This document shows, piece after piece, positions 61,213 through 64,000 of a stretch of 64,000 nucleotides of DNA. The stretch is taken from positions 133,334-197,333 of the forward strand of contig JAFKGL010000010.1 in the NCBI GenBank assembly GCA_017307065.1. The letters run 5' to 3'. The notes beneath the pieces were generated by a model, which saw nothing but the letters and a program-made list of their open reading frames with translations, searched no databases and was not told the DNA's origin. How positions within the stretch are numbered: position 1 is the first letter of the stretch; each line of letters starts with the position of its first letter. The DNA is from Candidatus Paracaedimonas acanthamoebae (GTDB taxonomy: Bacteria > Pseudomonadota > Alphaproteobacteria > Caedimonadales > Caedimonadaceae). The translations under genes and the position numbers were made by a program.

Positions 61213-62508
61213 CTATCGAGTTTCCTCTTGAGAGGATCCTAACGACGAACGAGAAGAAGGACTGCTTGATGAAGATTTGACCTCATTTAGGTTCTTTTTT
61301 TTCCCGCTCAAAGACCTTTTTAAATCCCCAAGTAGAGTACGCTTTTTTTGGGGAGACTCGGATTTGGGAGATTCCGGACTTTTTTCTACAGAAATTTTTT
61401 CGTCAGAAGATGATGCTGTAGAAAGAGCTCTAAAGCGCGAGGATTCCTGAAGGGCAGTTGCAGAAATACCTTGAGGTGATTTCTCACTCATTGATTCGGA
61501 GCGTTTTTCCTTCAACGGTCTCTTTTTTTCAGAGTGTAAGGAAGGTATAGAGCCTGTGCGAAACTCTTCTGTGGAGTTTGGGCCTTTGGGGCTGGTAGTC
61601 ATAACACGAGGGCTACTTGTCGTTTTCGCGCGTCCTCTTTGGACGATACTATCTTGTGAGGAAGAGGGCAACGGTGAGGGGGAAAGTTTTGGAGGAGATA
61701 TAGAATCGCTACTCCTTGGGCTTAAGAGGGGGCTGGTTGGCTCTTCGGACGTAAGGTCAGAGAAATCAGGCGTGCCATCCGGCAATGCAACAGTGAGACG
61801 GCGATATTGCGCGACTTTTTGGCAGACTCCTCGAAACTTTTGTTCTAGCTCTTCTGTTATTGTTAGAAATTTTTGTTCCAGGTCATCTCTTTTTGGAGAA
61901 AATTTTGGCTCTTGGGGAGATGATGGGGTTTGTTGTTCTTGCTGTAGTTTTTGCAGTCCTTCTTTTTCTTTTTGGCGTGTTTTATGAAGGATAAAATATC
62001 CCTTTAATTGACCATGTAGGGCGTAAGAGGGAGAAAGTTCTTGAAGAAATAATTCTGTTTCATAAATCCGAGCAAATAAAGTTGCTAGCATCTCATAGGC
62101 GCTAAAGTCGTCGAGTTTTTTTGCCGTGAGTTCTGTTGGATAATCGTCCATAAGAGCAAGACCGTCATGAACTAATTCTTTAATCGTACTTGCCGCATTT
62201 TTTTTAAAGAGCGTCATCGTTGCTTCGTGATCTTCTTGTGATGTACTGATCATAGATTGAACTGGTAAAGGGGATGAGTCTTTAGAGTTAGAGAAGGGGA
62301 TAATCCACTCTTTTAAAAGGCGCATTTGGGGTACGCATGCTCCAAGAAAGGCCCCAATGTCCTCAGAAGCTTTTATTTCAGCTTTTTTTATGGAGGGTGA
62401 CTTCTCCCGTGAAGCAGAAAGAATGTCTTCATCTACTTTTGTTGCGATAGCAGGCATGCTTAATAAGGTTGTTGTTAAAAGTGAGCAAAAGAAAGAGAGT
62501 TTAGTCAT
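61213..62508 (-). CDS. Exported Ser/Pro-rich protein of unknown function
   Basis: A 431-residue protein with a signal peptide (1-22, ending PAIA). Residues about 35-180 look like a folded helical domain (AFLGACVPQMRLLKEW, STIKELVHDGLALMDDYPTELTAKKL). A coiled segment (about 180-240) leads to a 180-residue disordered tail dominated by Ser, Pro and Lys with many SP/SPK phrases. The tail contains TLLGDLKRSLSGKKKNLNEV, which faintly resembles a WH2 helix. Probably a secreted host-interaction protein, by composition only. Its layout mirrors the 30158 gene in reverse order. Confidence 0.75.
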   Translation of the reverse strand: MTKLSFFCSLLTTTLLSMPAIATKVDEDILSASREKSPSIKKAEIKASEDIGAFLGACVPQMRLLKEWIIPFSNSKDSSPLPVQSMISTSQEDHEATMTLFKKNAASTIKELVHDGLALMDDYPTELTAKKLDDFSAYEMLATLFARIYETELFLQELSPSYALHGQLKGYFILHKTRQKEKEGLQKLQQEQQTPSSPQEPKFSPKRDDLEQKFLTITEELEQKFRGVCQKVAQYRRLTVALPDGTPDFSDLTSEEPTSPLLSPRSSDSISPPKLSPSPLPSSSQDSIVQRGRAKTTSSPRVMTTSPKGPNSTEEFRTGSIPSLHSEKKRPLKEKRSESMSEKSPQGISATALQESSRFRALSTASSSDEKISVEKSPESPKSESPQKKRTLLGDLKRSLSGKKKNLNEVKSSSSSPSSRSSLGSSQEETR

Positions 62509-62855
62509 GAACTACCTATAAAAAAGAATTTGAGCCCGATTAAAAATTATATAAAAGTATTTTATTCCCTATATAGTAAAAAAGTGTCATAAAGTCAATG
62601 ATGAAAAATAATAAAGTATACTTTTTTGGAGCCTATACCGCGTCATTTAAAGATTCTATTTTTTGACTTTTAGGCGCGAAATATTGAAGTGCGCACGCGT
62701 CAGCAATAATCTTTCATGGGTCTCTTATTAAACCCTCAGAATTTAAATATGCCCCTTATCCTCTGAGTCTCCCGTAGAGAGATTCTAAGTATTAACTTTA
62801 TTTTAAACCACTCTGTAGTCTGATGGAATGAGTTTATTAAATATAGGCTATTAAA
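62509..62855. other. AT-rich divergent spacer
   Basis: 347 bases between two divergent genes for exported proteins. I see no gene. It must hold both promoters; none stands out. Confidence 0.4.
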
Positions 62856-63563
62856 ATGCTTAAAAAGATCTTCTTTTTTATTCTAGGTTTTTTTGTTTCC
62901 GTGGGGAATCAAGTATTTGCCGTAAGTGGTCTTCCAACTGAGGCTTCTCAAACTTTAAAATCAGCAGTGCTAGAAGAGGATTATCGAAAATTAAATCAAG
63001 CACTTCAGGGTACTTTAAACGAAATTGTCACGGCCATTGCAGTCGTCGAACAGAGTGTTGATCAACAAAAATTGGAAGGTACTCTGACAACGCTTAATCA
63101 GAAATTAGAGGCAGAAATAATATTTTCTGGAATCAATCTTGGAACACCAGGACTAAAAGAGGCTAAACAGCATGTGAAAATATTTGTCGATAATATCAAG
63201 GTTACTCTTACTCAAGCTATTAAGGATATCGTGGGCATCCAAGGAGCAAAAAGGAAATTTGGTGAAAAACCAGAATTCAAGCCTTGGATTATAGCCTTGG
63301 ATGATCTCGAAAAGAAGACAAAAGCCGAATTACAGCAGGGGAAAAACTTTTTAGAAGTTGTGTTTGCTTATGCTGAAGCAAACTTTATTGCAACATCACC
63401 TCAGGCTACAGCTGAAGAAAAGCAAGCCTATCAAAGTATTGCAAGTGCCAAAGAACACGAAATTGCGTATTTTTCAGATGCTCTTCAAAAAGCTGCTATC
63501 GAAAGAAATCAAGCATTCACGGTGGCGAATGAAGAACGTGCAAAGTTGATGGCAAAGAAATAA
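62856..63563 (+). CDS. Exported helical protein of unknown function
   Basis: A 235-residue protein with a signal peptide (MLKKIFFFILGFFVSVGNQVFA, cleaved near residue 22). The rest is predicted almost entirely helical with heptad-like Leu/Ile/Ala spacing, especially about 30-120 and 185-235 (EEKQAYQSIASAKEHEIAYF, DALQKAAIERNQAF). This looks like a periplasmic or secreted coiled-coil protein. No family recognised. Confidence 0.75.
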   Translation: MLKKIFFFILGFFVSVGNQVFAVSGLPTEASQTLKSAVLEEDYRKLNQALQGTLNEIVTAIAVVEQSVDQQKLEGTLTTLNQKLEAEIIFSGINLGTPGLKEAKQHVKIFVDNIKVTLTQAIKDIVGIQGAKRKFGEKPEFKPWIIALDDLEKKTKAELQQGKNFLEVVFAYAEANFIATSPQATAEEKQAYQSIASAKEHEIAYFSDALQKAAIERNQAFTVANEERAKLMAKK

Positions 63564-63667
63564 AGAGAAGTTGTTGAAAGGATGAACCCTGTTAGAAATA
63601 TTATCTTCTATTTTGAAGTTAATTTTTAAGAGGGTTTTTCTCTGAAAAGGGAAGCTTAAAGAGCTTC

Positions 63668-63868
63668 TTAGTCTTTGTTGGTATTTTCATAAAAATCTGT
63701 AAACATAAAAGGATGAAGGTGAGTTTTCACCGAACCTTCTCTTAAACTTTGACGAAACTCGTTTGTGGTGGCCTCTATATTGCGAGAGGCCGCTCGCTTA
63801 AATAAATTAAGTTTTGAAGAATCAGAAGATTCCCAATCAATAATATTTGTAAGAGGAACGAGTGCTTT
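63668..63868 (-). pseudogene. Probable gene remnant (3' end)
   Basis: A protein-like minus-strand frame of 66 codons (phrases TNIIDWESSDSSKLNLFKR and HPFMFTDFYENTNKD) ends at TAA but has no start: an in-frame stop lies at 63869-63871. The composition is protein-like, unlike the surrounding spacer. It could be the end of a gene broken by a frameshift or deletion. I do not recognise the family. Confidence 0.3.
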
Positions 63869-63964
63869 TTAGAGAAAGAAGATATGCGTTTTTGGCATGT
63901 GAGGGGGGGTGATTTTTGAAATTCGTGACAGAAATTTGTTGATATTTTTGGTGAAATTTGTTAC

Positions 63965-64000
63965 TATAATTGTATAGGGTTGAAGAGTTGACGAACTCTT
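63965..64000 (+). promoter_or_regulatory. Consensus -10 box and leader hairpin at the right edge
   Basis: TATAAT (63965-63970) is followed by a perfect hairpin AAGAGTT-GACG-AACTCTT (63983-64000). The nearest -35-like box, TTGATA (63939-63944), is 20 bases away, which is long. It may be the start of a gene lying beyond the window. Confidence 0.3.

Noticed and set aside
61556..61987. A 143-codon plus-strand frame opposite the Ser/Pro-rich gene
   Set aside because: Its Cys/Ser/Phe-rich composition is what the complement of Ser, Lys and Glu codons gives; the minus-strand gene has a signal peptide and terminator.
1..64000. CRISPR array, rRNA operon, tRNA genes or insertion sequence
   Set aside because: No regularly spaced direct repeats, no rRNA or cloverleaf sequence and no transposase-like frame were recognised on either strand; short tRNAs could still be missed by eye.

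Overview
The window looks like chromosome from an AT-rich, host-associated alphaproteobacterium, most plausibly of the Holosporales / Paracaedibacter type. That placement is inferred from gene content, not from a marker-gene tree. Supporting families are the small Usg protein, HdaA, the CycM-like membrane-anchored cytochrome c, an Rsm22-type methyltransferase, YejABEF, DUF2066, and a bc1 complex (petABC). Alongside this housekeeping set are many secreted or unusual proteins with no recognisable relatives, and repeats built on a TCATCC...GGAT palindrome core. No rRNA, tRNA, CRISPR array or insertion sequence was recognised.

Layout. 1-2161: a cut-off membrane protein and two small exported proteins of unknown function. 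2225-7381: marC, then a minus-strand run of overlapping genes (Rsm22-like, mnmA, DUF192, dapD, dapE). 7382-8866: repeat-bearing spacer. 8867-13026: two minus-strand effector-like genes. One is an exported protein with a deubiquitinase-like Cys/His arrangement. The other is a 795-residue protein whose C-terminus reads like the WH2-central-acidic (VCA) tail of eukaryotic WASP proteins. 13208-17904: esterase, hemF, trmL, YdjM-like membrane protein and nucleoside transporter. 18058-25586: rmuC, cytochrome c and the yejABEF peptide importer. 25655-29977: fatty-acid synthesis block fabD-fabG-acpP-fabF followed by mltG. 30158-32610: a Ser/Lys-rich exported protein and a long spacer with a second repeat copy. 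32611-45634: pcm, trhO, iscX-fdx, photolyase, hdaA, a PerM-like protein, a CDP-alcohol phosphatidyltransferase, DUF2066, ndk, holC, pepA, rpmG, a GNAT enzyme and a solute-binding/TRIC fusion.

45962-54758 is an accessory island: a CdiA/filamentous-haemagglutinin-like toxin exoprotein split into two overlapping reading frames. It carries a DUF637-type pretoxin region, a NAIDHN junction that resembles VENN, and an LHH-type nuclease tip, followed directly by a SUKH-type immunity gene. Just downstream lies a 139-bp second copy of the pretoxin junction (an orphan module remnant), then a lipoprotein gene. No CdiB-type transporter lies in the window.

54993-64000: an outer-membrane DUF1207 protein, a LysR regulator, petABC, a PAAR-like DUF4280 protein, Usg, two further exported proteins and a probable gene remnant at the right edge. 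The two most interesting items are the WASP-like tail (10642-10815) and the split toxin island with its duplicated junction. All motif calls were made by eye; no database or structure search was run.
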